A stretch of DNA of 64,000 nucleotides from Hirudinaria manillensis (lineage: Eukaryota; Annelida; Clitellata; Hirudinida; Hirudinidae): positions 13,161,010 through 13,225,009 of the forward strand of contig CM067526.1 of assembly GCA_034509925.1 (NCBI GenBank), in the 5' to 3' direction. Below the pieces are notes generated by a model. That model was given only the letters and a program-made list of their open reading frames with translations. It was not told the DNA's origin and searched no databases. The stretch's first letter is position 1. Each line of letters begins with the position of its first letter. Below are positions 1 through 10,864 of this stretch, piece by piece. Position numbers and translations under genes: made by a program.

Positions 1-116
1 AGCCTTTCCAGCTAGAGCTTGTTACTGCAGCAATAACAGAGTGCCAGTCAACAACAACGGAGCCTGCGCCTGCCGCTGATAAGGCTCACAATAAATCTAC
101 GAATCCTATTATTTGA
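1..116 (+). CDS. C-terminal end of an unidentified protein (partial)
   Basis: One frame is open from the left edge to a TGA at 114-116 and gives about 37 residues with a Thr/Pro/Ala-rich stretch (TTTEPAPAADKAHNKS). A canonical AATAAA follows at 209-214, about 95 bp after the stop, as expected for the 3' end of a plus-strand gene. The other two plus frames are interrupted early. I do not recognise the protein; the fragment has no domain, membrane segment or cysteine pattern. It could be the last coding exon of the gene to the left, or the open frame could be chance. Confidence 0.4.
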   Translation, partial: PFQLELVTAAITECQSTTTEPAPAADKAHNKSTNPII

Positions 117-208
117 TCCCCATTCTTTAAGTAAATTGATTTTGTTTTATTTAAAATATCATTGGAGACTTACTTTGTCGGGAGATTTACTTTGCCAAAT
201 TTTTATCT

Positions 209-214
209 AATAAA
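209..214 (+). terminator. Poly(A) signal AATAAA of the left-edge gene
   Basis: A canonical hexamer lies about 95 bp after the TGA at 114-116. The rest of 117-504 up to the myotrophin start is AT-rich, with no other coding signal that I can see, and must contain the myotrophin promoter and 5' UTR. Confidence 0.4.
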
Positions 215-504
215 GAAATGTGCTTTGAATGATTTAATCCTGTCTTCTGTTTTCAAGACTAACATCTTGCTGAAAATTGTTTCAGGTAAACGTAATTAAG
301 ATATAAAAGGAACTTCTGATCTCTTTTTTCTAATAAGAATTAGTAAAATTATAACCTACCTTATGATAAAAATAGCAGATGCAGACGGATTCTTGACATA
401 GTTTTTCTGTATACTTCCGTCATTACCGGCTAAGTTCGGGATAATAGTGGTCGTTTATCTTTTGAAATACTGTAATTTGAGGTTGCTATTTTAAGAGCTG
501 AGAA

Positions 505-1815
505 ATGTCGGACGACGTGCAGAAATTTGAATGGGCTCTTAAAAACGGTGATTTGGATCAAGTAAAAGCTCTCGTTGAAAAGGTTGTTTTACATATCCTG
601 ATATGAGTTAACTTGTTATATTCTTGTATATTGAATGGTAATAATACACTCACACGTGGTTTTGGGTTATTCTTAAGGAACGTTTGGTGTTCATAACTAA
701 AAAGGCAATTCTACTTGTGTGATATGTATTAAGATGTGCTTCTCTTCTACATGGCTTATCAAGCTTTAGAATGCAGTCAATTTACTTGTGATGATATTAT
801 ATTTGTAATAACATTGTGTTATTTAGTTATGTAATGAAAGTCACGTAGATTTTATCTCCAAGAAATTACTGTCGAGCATTTGCTTCCAAAAAGTATATTT
901 ATTTTTATTTGTGAAATTATTGCTAATCACCCTTAATAAAATTCTAGGAAGTCTTGCATTTTTTTCTATTTTGTTTTAGAACAAAGGATTAGTGAATCAC
1001 CAACTCTCCACAGGAAGATATCCACTTTGCATGGCTGCAGATTATGGTCAAATTGACATCATCAAGTATCTTGTATCCCAGCAGGCTGATGTCAATGTAA
1101 GTTATCCAAAGGTGGATTTGTTTCTGCAAGATATTTCTTGCCTATTTAAATCACTTTTCTACTCAAAGGGTTTTGTTAATAATTCCTAGATGGACTTTTG
1201 TATAACCATGTGAAAATCATATATTAACATGACATAAAAAAACCTTTCCAAAATTCATAAAATTAAAATTTGTTTGACTATATGATATCCTATTAATAGA
1301 AACCATTATCACTTGGATATTTCAAACATATCTTTTATGTTTATTTACATGCTGCTAGGTAGAATAAAAAAGTGAAAAATTATAGGTTGTGGACAGACAT
1401 GGAATCTCCCCTTTGTTATCAGCCATTTATGAAGGCCATATGAACTGTGTCCAATACCTCATTGAAAAAGTAAGTTTACCTCAAAGTTCTGGCAATGACC
1501 ATGCTAGAGCTTATTACATAACTTCTAGTCATTTAAATTTGGTTGCCAAATTGTAGCTTCTGAGTTTAATTTGAAGTTGCTATTTTGAATGTGCTATGGC
1601 AACTATACAACTATTTACAATGGCAAATGTACAAGTATACTGAATTTTATATATATTTCTAGAATATCTCTTGATGATTTTATATAGTGCATATGCACAA
1701 TTAATTTTACATTTTATTGCATCAGGGTGCCTGCAAAACTGGAAAGTCTCCAGATGGAAAGCCCTATGCTGAGTGCACTGATTTGACTGACATCAAGAAG
1801 CTCCTCCTGTCCTAA
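505..1815 (+). CDS. MTPN: Myotrophin (V-1), ankyrin-repeat regulator of capping protein
   Basis: Four exons (505-582, 980-1096, 1386-1469, 1726-1815), all joined in phase 0 with GT-AG borders, give 122 residues against 118 in human. The N-terminus carries WALKNGDLDQVK, almost identical to vertebrate myotrophin. Ankyrin repeats follow: YPLCMAADYGQIDIIKYLV, then SPLLSAIYEGHMNCVQYLI, then a C-terminal half repeat (DLTDIKKLLLS). Myotrophin is a small cytosolic protein that binds the actin capping protein CapZ and blocks barbed-end capping; in vertebrate heart it has also been linked to NF-kB signalling. Every exon matches the family in order and length, so the model is complete. The gene converges on GPN2. 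Confidence 0.96.
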
Positions 1816-2858
1816 CCTGGGATAAATTGGTCATTTGCTTGATTGGCTATTATTAATGTTTGTCTGTTGATTGGCTGAACTAACAAGTCACGATGAAGGG
1901 TTTTCTCGCTCGGCAGTTGTCATGGATGTGAAAATGATTGGCTGCTGTTACTCTTGTTGTAATTGTCATTGTTTTTTCTTAGTCTGCTTAATTCAGCAGA
2001 ACATAATTAGGAAGTCATTGCATGCCCTGCTATTGTGATAGCTCTACCAAATTTGCCAAAGTTGCTTTTGAACGATCGTGTCTGCGGTCAGAACGGATCC
2101 GACATCGTCAAGACGTTTTCCTCCAGAAAGAGATTTCTTACTTAGCATTGGTTGCAAATGGGATGTAAACCTACAGCACTTTTCAAAAGAGGCATTTTAG
2201 AACATGCTTGGTGCAGATCCAGTGCTGCCTTTTGATTGTGGTTGATGTTTGCGCTCTTTCCAGAGTGTGTATTCGAAACTCCATATCTCTCTTGTAATTG
2301 GCTTTGAACCGTCATTGCTATTGTTACCACTTCCTAGGTCTGAATTGATTGGTAGTCTTAAGCATTAATCACAATGTAACCATGTTGAGCGGTTTCATTT
2401 CACGGTCCATGGTCAATACCATGCAGATGTTTCCTATGAATGGGCTTTCGCAAGCTAAGATATTTTTGGTTCGAACAATTGGCTACTCAACTTCTTCAAG
2501 AGATTGAATGAAGCTCTCGAGACTTAAAGTTAGTTAGTTTGCTACTTCTCCCTACAGTAGTGCTATGCAAATCACTGATTAGAAATCCAAGAACATCCCA
2601 TCTCCATACAGAATATATACATACAGCAGCAACAGCAAATGAATTTGAGATCAATGGATTGAATGCAAATCTATGAATTCCTGCAATGGTGTTGTTTGGT
2701 CATGTCTGACCTAAATTGTCACAGTTGCCAGGACAACTGTGATGGTTTAATTCTACTTTCATGCATTTATTAAAGTCTGGGGTCTCCAACTTATGAAAAT
2801 TCTTATTCAATAATAAGACATTCAACAATATTTTGCAAAAGTACTAGGGAGATGAATA
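1816..2858 (+). other. Myotrophin 3' UTR and convergent intergenic interval
   Basis: There is no convincing gene here. Most of the stretch is probably the long myotrophin 3' UTR, since the first good plus-strand signal (ATTAAA at 2769-2774) lies about 950 bp after the stop. The same bases read on the minus strand (2766-2771) give AATAAA for GPN2, about 90 bp after its stop. Confidence 0.55.
2766..2774. terminator. Overlapping poly(A) signals on both strands
   Basis: The 9-bp palindrome-like TTTATTAAA reads ATTAAA on the plus strand (myotrophin) and AATAAA on the minus strand (GPN2). It is the only strong hexamer that I see between the two convergent stop codons. Confidence 0.45.
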
Positions 2859-4389
2859 TCATTCTTTTGTGGAGGAGTCGACAAATTTTTCCTGAAGGGA
2901 GCTGACAGCCAATTCCTTCATCTCGAGGCTGAGATTGCAAGTGAAGAGGTTGGCAATACGTTTCTCCGTGTCCGAGCCATAGATGTAGCCATTAGCCTTA
3001 TCTACTTGTTTCAGCACGTTCATGAGGCTCATCTTGTCCTGGAAAAGTGAGCAGGATAATGAACGTTGCCTAATATTTATAAATGGATACGTGTGCATTG
3101 TTTGAGGAACGGAAAGCAATGAAATCATCAGCTAAGGCTAGCAGCTTGTGATGTTGAGACTGATAGTTGCCTGAAATCCTAAATTGTGGACATCGATGCT
3201 ATTAAAGTTTACCTCAATATGTAGAGGTACAAAGTGTACGAGACTGTAGTCTTCCACCAATTCTGCTAAGTTCTCCAATAGTTTTCTCTTCTTTTTTGTC
3301 AACAAATCATCCTATGAAGAGTTTTTAAATTGTTTTAACTTTTCAAGCAATTATGATTCTCATCTAAATGGCCTATCTAATTTTAAAATAACTGGAGTGA
3401 GAATCATTGTACTTACTTCCATGAGTTCAAGAAGTTTCTTCAAATCAAGCACTTCCGTGTAAAAGTCAAGATTGAAAGGAAGAGCATCACATTTCTCAAT
3501 GAGGTCCACCTTTGACAAGACATTGATGTGAGGTATTTCAAGTTTGAGCATGGTTAGGAGTGATGTCAGAGCTGCACTGATGAACAGGGTGGGACTAGAA
3601 CAAAGGATGGAATCGACCAAATGTACAGCGCACAGAGAAAACTTGCCATCTCTGGTAAGAGATGTAACCACTTTTTGCACAGAATCTTGCTTGATGAACA
3701 ATTCTATCTAGAATGAATGTCAAAATGTGGTTTTAAAATCAATCATATCCTACAACAATATTAAGAATCTAATGATGTTGAGATAATGAAATAGATTTTC
3801 ACAAGTAATTTGGAGGATTCTTTGAAATTTAGATGTATTTGTTGAAACTATAATAATTAAGTTACTTATGAATTCAACTTGGATATTAAGACTTAAATGT
3901 CACATAAAAAATCTTGACATTTTCACCTGTCCTGGAAAATCAAAAAGAACATAATGGTTGGGAGTGAGTGGCGACAACTTTTCCATCAGCCAATCAAGAT
4001 TTTCGGCTAGGTAATCCATGCATCGCAAAATGCTAAAATTTGGACCCAACTTCTCAAACTTCATTTCATCTTCGACAGTTATGAGGTCCGTTATATCAGC
4101 AACGCAATCGTATGGAAGATTATCATTCCCTGAATCTAAGTTGACAATAACTGGCTTTCTCCCTAAGCCTGATGGAACGATATATAAGCAAACATTAAAA
4201 ACAGTTTTTTTAATAATTACATAGCTGCTACTAATCTCGGCATGGGCTGAACATACAAATACCAAACCCTAATTGTTTAAAATTGCAGTTGAATTCAATG
4301 TAGTGACCTCTCAGAAACTTTTTCATAATCTTGCAGTAAGTTGTTTTGCCAGAGCCAGCTGGACCTATAACCATCTGTCCAAAAATCAT
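2859..4389 (-). CDS. GPN2: GPN-loop GTPase 2
   Basis: Five minus-strand exons (4389-4308, 4168-3927, 3707-3417, 3311-3213, 3038-2859) splice in frame to 297 residues; human GPN2 has 310. The start is the ATG just before FGQMVIGPAGSGKTTYC, which is the P-loop (Walker A) and sits where it does in human GPN2. The family's Gly-Pro-Asn insertion is present as LGPNFSILRCMDYLAENLDWL, followed by the G3-like FDFPGQ, the G4-like SKVDL, and conserved PHINVLSKVDLIE and QVDKANGY blocks. GPN GTPases act in the cytoplasm in assembly and nuclear import of RNA polymerases II and III. The first donor (GTCACT) is weak, but it is the only join that restores the LRGLGRKP sequence. The gene is head-to-head with MRPL20. 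Confidence 0.95.
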
Positions 4390-5071
4390 TTTTACGCGGA
4401 CATCCACGGCCTTCGAAATATTTTGGGTCTCAGTCTCATATATACTAACAATCCAAAATTAGATTGTCAAACCAAAGTGATAGCACAATTCTAATAGTTT
4501 CAATGATAGAGAATATACTTTTAAAATTACTTTTTAAGTAATTAATTTTTTAAGCTGGCAATTTGAACGTCAATCCTTCTTAATTTATCAAAAAGGATCT
4601 GTTTAAAACTGCCTTAAAATGTGATCATTCAAAAATATTTTACTTCTGATTATACTTACTGATAGAACAGTTTTATTTCTCCGATTTATTTATGTGATTC
4701 TTGGTTATGATGACTATTAAAGTTAAAAATATTGCAAGACTCAGACTGAATTTATTTGTTTGTATATAAATTTGTATATATATTAAATAATTACATTCAC
4801 TCGGACATTAATTTCATACTTCTTCAACAAAAAAGTTCATTTAACTTTTATACTTAATGTTAGTTTGCTTGGCGATATATTGAAAGTCAGTCGCTCTGGT
4901 AATGTTGTAGTAAAAATTGAAAACGAATTTTGTTTTAACTTTGGTACAAATAATATATTTTAACATGTATTAATTGAGCTTATAGCTTATAGAATTTAAC
5001 GATTCATTATATTCATAGAATTTCGTGTATTTGACGTTTGATAAAATGAAATTACAGAATTTGGGGCCAGA
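4390..5071. promoter_or_regulatory. Shared upstream region of GPN2 and MRPL20
   Basis: This 682-bp AT-rich interval lies between two divergent start codons. It must hold both promoters and 5' UTRs. I see no clear TATA box or CpG-rich core, and no coding frame that looks real. Confidence 0.45.
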
Positions 5072-6278
5072 ATGTTTTTCACAAATCCATTGCTGATACG
5101 AATGATCAAATTTGGTCGACCTGGAGGTGGACCAGATAAATATTGGAGAGTTCAACAATTCCTTAGATTATCATGGGTGAGCAATATCAAATCTAAATCT
5201 GATTGTTTATGCTAGTGCCAAACTCTTATTGTTACTTATGGTTCTTATAACATTCTTTTAAATCACAGCAAAAAAACAAGCTTTACACATTAAAATGAGA
5301 CATGCTATTATTTGTTGTTTTGCATGGAGTGCATACATGGAATTCCATACATTAGTTTCAATTCAACAAATTCTGGAAATTTTAGATATATAAATAATTC
5401 TTATATGATGAAATTAAATTCAAATAACAGAAGTTATATAATTTCTAATTTGGAAGCTTTCATCACAGCATTTCTGTTAATATTACATGCTGTCAACTCA
5501 ATTTTTCCAGAATTTTCGTGGCAGGAAACAAAACTGTTACAAAATCGGTGCACGATATGTTAACAAGGCCCTCATGTATGCCACAATAAACAGGCAAGAA
5601 AAGAAGAAAATGATGAGAGATGTGAGTCTAACTTTTTGAAAGCTTGCAGGAAATAAAAGTAAAGGATTCAGTTTGAATTAAAAATAACCTGTCTATTACC
5701 TAAGCTCTAATTCTAAAATTGATTAATTGTTACCTTATTGCAAGTTACAAAATATGTTACAAATTGTTTTTGTTTGTAATAAGTTGAGGTATCATTTTAA
5801 ATACTGAGCTAATGATGGCTCAAGACTTTGAAATGATTGTAGGCTAGGTGTATTATTTCATCACTATAATTTTTTTCTAGGTTCATATTTTTTATTTTGC
5901 AGCTGTGGGAACACAGAATAGATGCAGCAGTCCATGAACATGATATGCACAGATTTGACTTTTTGGAAGGTCTCTCAAGGGTGTGTTGATTGATTGTCAT
6001 AAACTTTTCTAAAGAAGGATATACTTGAATTTGAACAAGATTTAATTTTCTCACAGTGTGACATCAGACTCGACAGAAAAGTGTTGACTGACATTGCTAT
6101 CTATGAGCCAAGGACATTTCAGGTTCTAAGATGAATAATTGCAATTGTTATAATTTAATTTGATGAAATGGTTATTTGTTGTTTGTAGAGTTTAACTGAA
6201 GTTGCCAAGTACAAGCTTGATGAAGACCGTGTCCCTCGTAGAACATTTTGGGAAAGAGCCATCAAGAGAATATTTTAG
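5072..6278 (+). CDS. MRPL20: Mitochondrial large-subunit ribosomal protein bL20m
   Basis: Five exons (5072-5176, 5511-5621, 5903-5980, 6057-6122, 6189-6278), all phase 0, give 149 residues, the same length as human MRPL20. The diagnostic block is NFRGRKQNCYKIGARYVNKA (human [20 protein letters not shown]), followed by a basic helix (RQEKKKMMRD), LWEHRIDAAVHEHDM, and DIAIYEPRTFQSLTEVAKY, which also matches human. bL20 is an early 23S/16S rRNA-binding protein of the large ribosomal subunit; here it acts in mitochondria, and the N-terminal basic stretch (LIRMIKFGRPGGG) suits import. The upstream ATG at 5046 is out of frame, so the start at 5072 is preferred. Confidence 0.96.
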
Positions 6279-9200
6279 ATGTGATTAAGCAGAATTTTTC
6301 AATTAAATTTAAAATAGTTACAGTGTTGCTCTCTAGTAAGTGATGTAAAACAAAGGTGTTTGCCCAGATCAGAGGCATCTATGTTCATCATTGAAATCAA
6401 AAACTTGATCCAGGGATATATCTAATATTTAGGTTTGTGACTAGTGTTGCATAACGTACATATTGTGAACTTTGTTAGTGAGTCGGTGCTGTGCGGTGAA
6501 ATCACCCTGGCTTCATTGGAAGTGCCAGGAAATTATTGATCTCCCTGGTCCCAAGTGGTAGACTATATTTGGGTCTAGGAAAGCAGAAACAGTCTTTGTT
6601 GTCTAAGAATGGTTGATGTTTGGGGCGTCGTCCATGGCAACTCTTTGGGATAGCTTGCCCAAGCCGCTAACTTTGGGACTATCGAACCTTTAGGCCGAAA
6701 TGGCTGTTTCTGGTGCACTTAAACTGCTTCGAAGATTCGTTCTCCACCGATGTTAATCTGATATTTCGGATAGTTGGAACCGGCATTAAACATTCTTGTA
6801 TTTGATGACTTGGATGTTAAACAATATTTTTGTTATTATTAGATGAATGTAGTCATGATGCATTCTAAATATGTTTAAAGATTTCCTAGATCTGCACAAA
6901 GAACCTCACCTAGCTTGGAGGTTGCCATCTGAGTATCACGGGTATAAAGCTATCAAATGCCCATATCGTCACTATTTTGACGGTGTTATTATGCTCATAG
7001 CTACTTTTACCCACTTCTTAATATAATACTATGATAGCTACACTTGTTGTTTTTGTTGTTGCAAGCCGAGCCTTCGACCAATCTTAAGAAGCGAACCGTA
7101 TCCTCGACATGCAATTGGTCAGCCTTCTCGTCACATGGCTTGAATTACTGGGTCAACATGTCTGCAACTCGTTCCACACCACGCATGAGTGTGCGTGTCG
7201 ATTCTTGATTACGCGCGGGCGGTTTCCCGGACGTTTTCTTTTGCTTTCTCAATCGTCATGATAGGATTGATATACTTTCCCTCGCTCACGTTCCAAATGC
7301 ACAGATCTTGATAACATAGTTAAAGAAGATTTGCAAAGCCCTGCATTGGCTTGACACCTCAGGTAATCGTGATGCCAAAGAACTTTGTTGAAATGAGATT
7401 TGTTTTTACTGGTCAATACTTAATTTTTAATAAGTTTATGGAATAGTCAGGTTATTTGAGCTTGATGTTTATGTTAAAAGTGCTTAAGGTTTTGGATGGA
7501 ATGAATGATTGAATGCTCTCAAAATTAAATTGTTTGTGGTTTAAAATTGTTGATTCAGCGGAATGGTTTTACATATTTAAATATTTTAAATTTATTTTTG
7601 AGTTGGTATAGTTATCCTGTGAATTGAACCCCATTAAAAATGTTCTAATTATAGTTGTTGGAGTTAAATAATGTCTAAAGGTTACTTTAGTTTTTCTAAA
7701 GTTGGTGTTACTTGTGATATTCATGGTAATTATTGTTGTATTATATGTGGTTTGGTTTTAGGTGATGCACATGACCAGAAAATACATTTATTTCATTTGA
7801 TCATTGATTTACTTTTATTAACATGGAACACTGTATTTTGGATCCTAAGATTATGTTGAGAATGTAACATTGAGAAAATGACCTTGAGCAGTGACTAAGA
7901 TTTTAGGTGATGTTTATTTAGATTTTTGTTGTTTGCTAATTACAATTAGATGAAATGGTAATGCAATACAAATTACTGGCAAACAAAGTAAATTAAAAGA
8001 TGCTTCTGCTAGGGAACCACCACCTATGAATCATTCATACCACCTGGTATTAAACTTGCTCTTTTTTTCCATTATTACTAAATTTTAAATGGAATCCCAG
8101 ATTAATATTAAGATTAATAAAATCATTCCATAGCATGTTTTTAAAAGCAACTACTTCTTGTCATCTCCTTATGAACTATTTATCTTTACGTTTATGAGAT
8201 CCATGTCATGAATTTTCATAGCTGATTATTGTCCTCAATAATTACCAAAGTCAGTTATTTTGCATAATATTGCTTGGGATATCTCATTTTCAAACAATTT
8301 AACAAAAATGGTTTGCATTTTTATCGACAGCTGTTTTTAAATGCTGTTGTTATTTTTTTTGGATAATTTGATTTTAGGTGGTGCTTAAGAGGACACATTT
8401 GAATTTCTTTCCCATTTTCCTATTTATTTTAATGGGATTTTCTAGTCAGAACATTTACTATGTTTTCCAGATGAAAGAAAACAAAAGAATCATTGAAAAC
8501 CGGCATCAATCAAAGATTTAGCAGATTCTTACCAAGTCAAGGAGTTTTGAATATTTGATTCTAGTGTCTCCTTCCTACAACTTCGAATTGAGGTACTGGC
8601 TCGAATGTATGGTCCTTCATAGCATCTTATTCATTGCAGGCACAAGCCTGTCATGACTTCAAGAATGATGATTTGTAGGCCTCTGCTGACTTTAATGTTG
8701 AGAGTTTTCATATTCTTGTTTTCCTAAATATTACTTTGTTTCAGGAAATACCAGAGATAACACCACCGCCATTGTCGTTACTGTCGTCATTGTCATCGAC
8801 ATCGTCGTCGTCATCATCACCAAGGCTGGCCAGAAATGACCTCTCTGCTGTCAACATGCATCAGATGAAATTCACAGATTAAGTTGTATTTTGAAGAGGT
8901 TGTTTTTAAGTTGTGATGGTTGCTTTGAAATATAGTCATTCTGATAAGCATGGATATGGATTGAAGTTGTTTATTTTGATAGCAGTTGCATGTAGAAAAG
9001 ATGAAATGAAAATGTTGTAGATGTATATATTTGTTTATGAAACAAATATATTCTCTCTGGGAATTTTAAGACTGAAAATCAATTTTCGATTGAAGTTATT
9101 TTTGATTGGAACCAAATAACTTTTGGCCATAACTTTTCCTGTCGCTCATTCTATTATGATCAAAGTTACAGAATGGAATATAGTTTTTTTTTTATTAAGA

Positions 9201-10864
9201 AATGCCTTTTAATTACTCAAAATATTTTGCTTTTATTTTTTCAATTTCCATACTTTCTTCACTACATTCTCCATACTATCTCTCTATTTCAGGATCCACA
9301 TCAGCAGGCTTTATGTTAATAAGACTGTTATGTTGTTAACAACAAAGCAGCAGCCTAGATTACAGGCTGCTCCCTCCATCCAATGACAGCTCTTTGAAAA
9401 GTCACGTGGCCTGCTCGTGGGGGCCCATCTTTGTCATTATCATCATCACTGCCTTGGTTAGCTTGTGTCTAGTTTCCCATAGAATAAGCTTGACAGAAGC
9501 ATTGGAAGTCATGACATGTTCTGTTTTAAGAAGAATGACGTGTGACTTTATCTCTGCTTTATCGTTGATCTGGTCATGGCTATAATCGACATGCTCTCTT
9601 GGGTCCCTGTCCGTCGTGTTCACTTGTCCAATCAAGTCGTTTCACAACAACACAGCATATCACTAATGAGACAACAAAGTTTCAAACTTATTAACCTTTT
9701 TCAATATTTTAAGGGACCTAATATTTTGCTAACAACCAAACCAATAAAGCAATTAGAAATTGATAATTTTGGTTGGAATTTTCTTTTCTTTTCTGTTTAA
9801 GGGAATGTTTGATGGGAAGACAAAGACAAGAAAGACAAAAATTATGGCAAGGGGGATGTATCACCGAGACATCCTGCATCATGAATTATGCAAATGAGGA
9901 AGATAGATTTGCCGAGCCTGGAATCCAAATACTGATTCTTGAACTCCGACCTCAAATGTTCTAGAAAATTCTTTGCCTCGTCATCCATTTCTGCAAGCCA
10001 TTTCTAACTCCGATCATGATCATCATTGTAACGGAGGTGCATGTGAAATGGATCACCCTAAATGCATCTTGAATTTTCAAAAAATGCATTTTCAATGCTA
10101 AGTCACACGTCCATTTGTTTTTCTAATGGTATGTTTCTCTGGATGTTGTGTGCGCTGGTACAATAAACAATGCCAGTGCACAACAAGCCTGCTGCTGCCA
10201 TGAAAACATTGATTTTTCCAGAAACATTCCCTCCTGATGGTGATGCAACTAATGATGATGACGATGATGATGATGATGACGGTGGTGACCATAGGGATGA
10301 CTTATCTTTAGTGGAGTCCCTTGACAACGATCCCTTAACTTGATGAGGCTTATTATCATATGACAACAATTATTCTAAATGACCTTTTGATATCTCTTTT
10401 GGCCCAATTATGATTTATTTATTAGTAATGTAAATGTTGTTTTGATGATGACAATGATGATGGTGGTGATGGTGGTGGTGGTGGTGATGATATTGTTCAT
10501 TGAAGAAAGTCTGAAAATAAGTACCCTATTTATATTCATTCATTCATGATGAATTTATATGCAAGGGGAAAGATGGAAAGATAGTGACTAACAAGAGAGG
10601 AAGGAAGAATCTTGATTTGTTGTTCTGATATACCTTTTCGTCTCATGCATTTTCTTGTGACCTTTTCCGATGATCTTCTTTCTTGCAAACATCATTACTA
10701 GTACCGCCTCATCATTAATAGTGAATTTCACATTATTTCGTATCTTTATTCATTGAATTGTCTTAACTTTCAAGCTCTGAATTTTTGAAAATTATGGAGA
10801 ATATTTTCATGTGCTTATTTATAATTTTAATACTAATCACCGTATATTTTCGACGTTTTTAGCC
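6279..10864 (+). other. 4.6-kb gap; probable 5' leader region of the zinc-finger gene
   Basis: No coding gene is convincing here. Unusually GC-rich sequence with CpGs lies around 6480-6790 and 7060-7350. The second ends in a good donor (CAG|GTAATC near 7362), and the zinc-finger ATG at 10865 is immediately preceded by a splice-acceptor-like TTTTTAG ending at 10862. A noncoding first exon near 7.1-7.36 kb joined by a roughly 3.5-kb intron is the simplest reading (inference). Short GAT/GGT repeats occur at 10245-10285 and 10440-10495. A weak acceptor-plus-open-frame at 8744-8881 is discussed in the findings. Confidence 0.35.

Noticed and set aside
6480-6790. GC-richer segment considered as a structured noncoding RNA (snRNA, RNase P/MRP or SRP RNA)
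   Set aside because: I could not find the conserved boxes of any of these RNAs, so it is left as unassigned spacer.
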